Of a stretch of 36,139 nucleotides of DNA, positions 35,996-36,139 are shown one piece after another (within the stretch, counting starts at the first letter, position 1; each line of letters opens with the position of its first letter). The DNA comes from Bacteroidales bacterium (GTDB taxonomy: Bacteria; Bacteroidota; Bacteroidia; Bacteroidales; P3), in contig JAFXMW010000109.1 in NCBI GenBank assembly GCA_017530105.1, forward strand, positions 1 to 36,139, in the 5' to 3' direction. Under the pieces are notes generated by a model. The model was not told the DNA's origin. It ran no database searches and worked only from the letters and a program-made list of their open reading frames with translations. Position numbers and translations under genes: made by a program.

Positions 35996-36025
35996 CCGTG
36001 GGTTGCCTGCACGGTTGTTATCGGG

Positions 36026-36139
36026 TTATCGTTTTATGGTCAGTTTCTGCGAGGAGGCACCTGCGGGGGTGCGGACAATGGCTATGTAGGTGCCTTCGGG
36101 CCAGCTGGAGGCGTCGATTGTGGCGGAGTGGCCTTGGCA
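36026..36139 (-). CDS. C-terminal end of a T9SS-secreted protein (cut by window edge)
   Basis: Only the last 37 codons and a TAA are in the window. They read ...ATIDASSWPEGTYIAIVRTP and end QKLTIKR. This is the end of a T9SS type A sorting domain: the G-x-Y-I strand and the basic C-terminus match the tails of the two other cargo proteins in this window. The function of the main part lies beyond the edge and is unknown. Confidence 0.8.
   Translation of the reverse strand, partial: CQGHSATIDASSWPEGTYIAIVRTPAGASSQKLTIKR

Noticed and set aside
1-36139. tRNA, rRNA, insertion sequences, integrases or phage genes
   Set aside because: I saw no tRNA-like cloverleaf, rRNA segment, transposase motif or phage structural gene on either strand by reading; a covariance search was not possible.

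Overview
The window comes from a member of the Bacteroidales (phylum Bacteroidota), most likely an uncultured gut or rumen lineage. Three proteins carry type IX secretion (T9SS) C-terminal sorting domains. Several gaps carry the Bacteroidota -7 promoter motif TAnnTTTG. The block bamD - rpoZ-like - coaBC has the order I know from Bacteroidota, and most genes lack a clear Shine-Dalgarno sequence. The genus cannot be named from the sequence alone.

Layout. 1-3563 (minus strand): two tandem zinc-ribbon membrane proteins of the DUF3667 type (the second runs off the edge), a Gate-domain membrane protein and an outer-membrane porin. 3727-10494 (plus strand): a CPA2 cation/proton antiporter, a C-terminal processing protease, an O-antigen-ligase-like protein and an M16 peptidase, closely packed. 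10557-11942 (minus): a secreted GH29 alpha-L-fucosidase. 12102-18341 (plus): porin, imelysin-family lipoprotein, di-haem peroxidase-like lipoprotein and a CcsB/CcsA haem-lyase fusion. This looks like an envelope iron-acquisition operon that carries its own cytochrome c maturation factor. Its promoter is the best in the window, and a perfect 10+10 bp inverted repeat overlaps the -33 element. 18338-25744 (minus): a T9SS cargo protein, a decayed flippase fragment, a small lipoprotein, lpxA, lpxC without the usual fabZ fusion, a LysM plus periplasmic-binding-like protein, and guaA. 25942-35814 (plus): bamD, rpoZ-like, coaBC, a lytic transglycosylase, uvrA, a DUF819 permease, a C10 cysteine protease with a T9SS tail and a LolA-like protein. 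The window closes with the C-terminus of a third T9SS cargo on the minus strand.

The strongest non-gene signal is a 105-bp dyad element present twice, at 20054-20158 and 35891-35995. The two copies share the same architecture: 11-bp outer arms, inner 11-bp units related to TTTCTCCCATA, and a 5-bp centre. I do not recognise it as a named family. The second most interesting signal is the candidate operator at 12029-12050 in front of the imelysin/di-haem operon.

Much of the window serves the cell envelope: lipid A (LpxA, LpxC), O-antigen ligation, outer-membrane assembly (BamD), lipoprotein transport (LolA-like), peptidoglycan turnover, porins and T9SS cargo. guaA, coaBC, rpoZ and uvrA are housekeeping genes among them.
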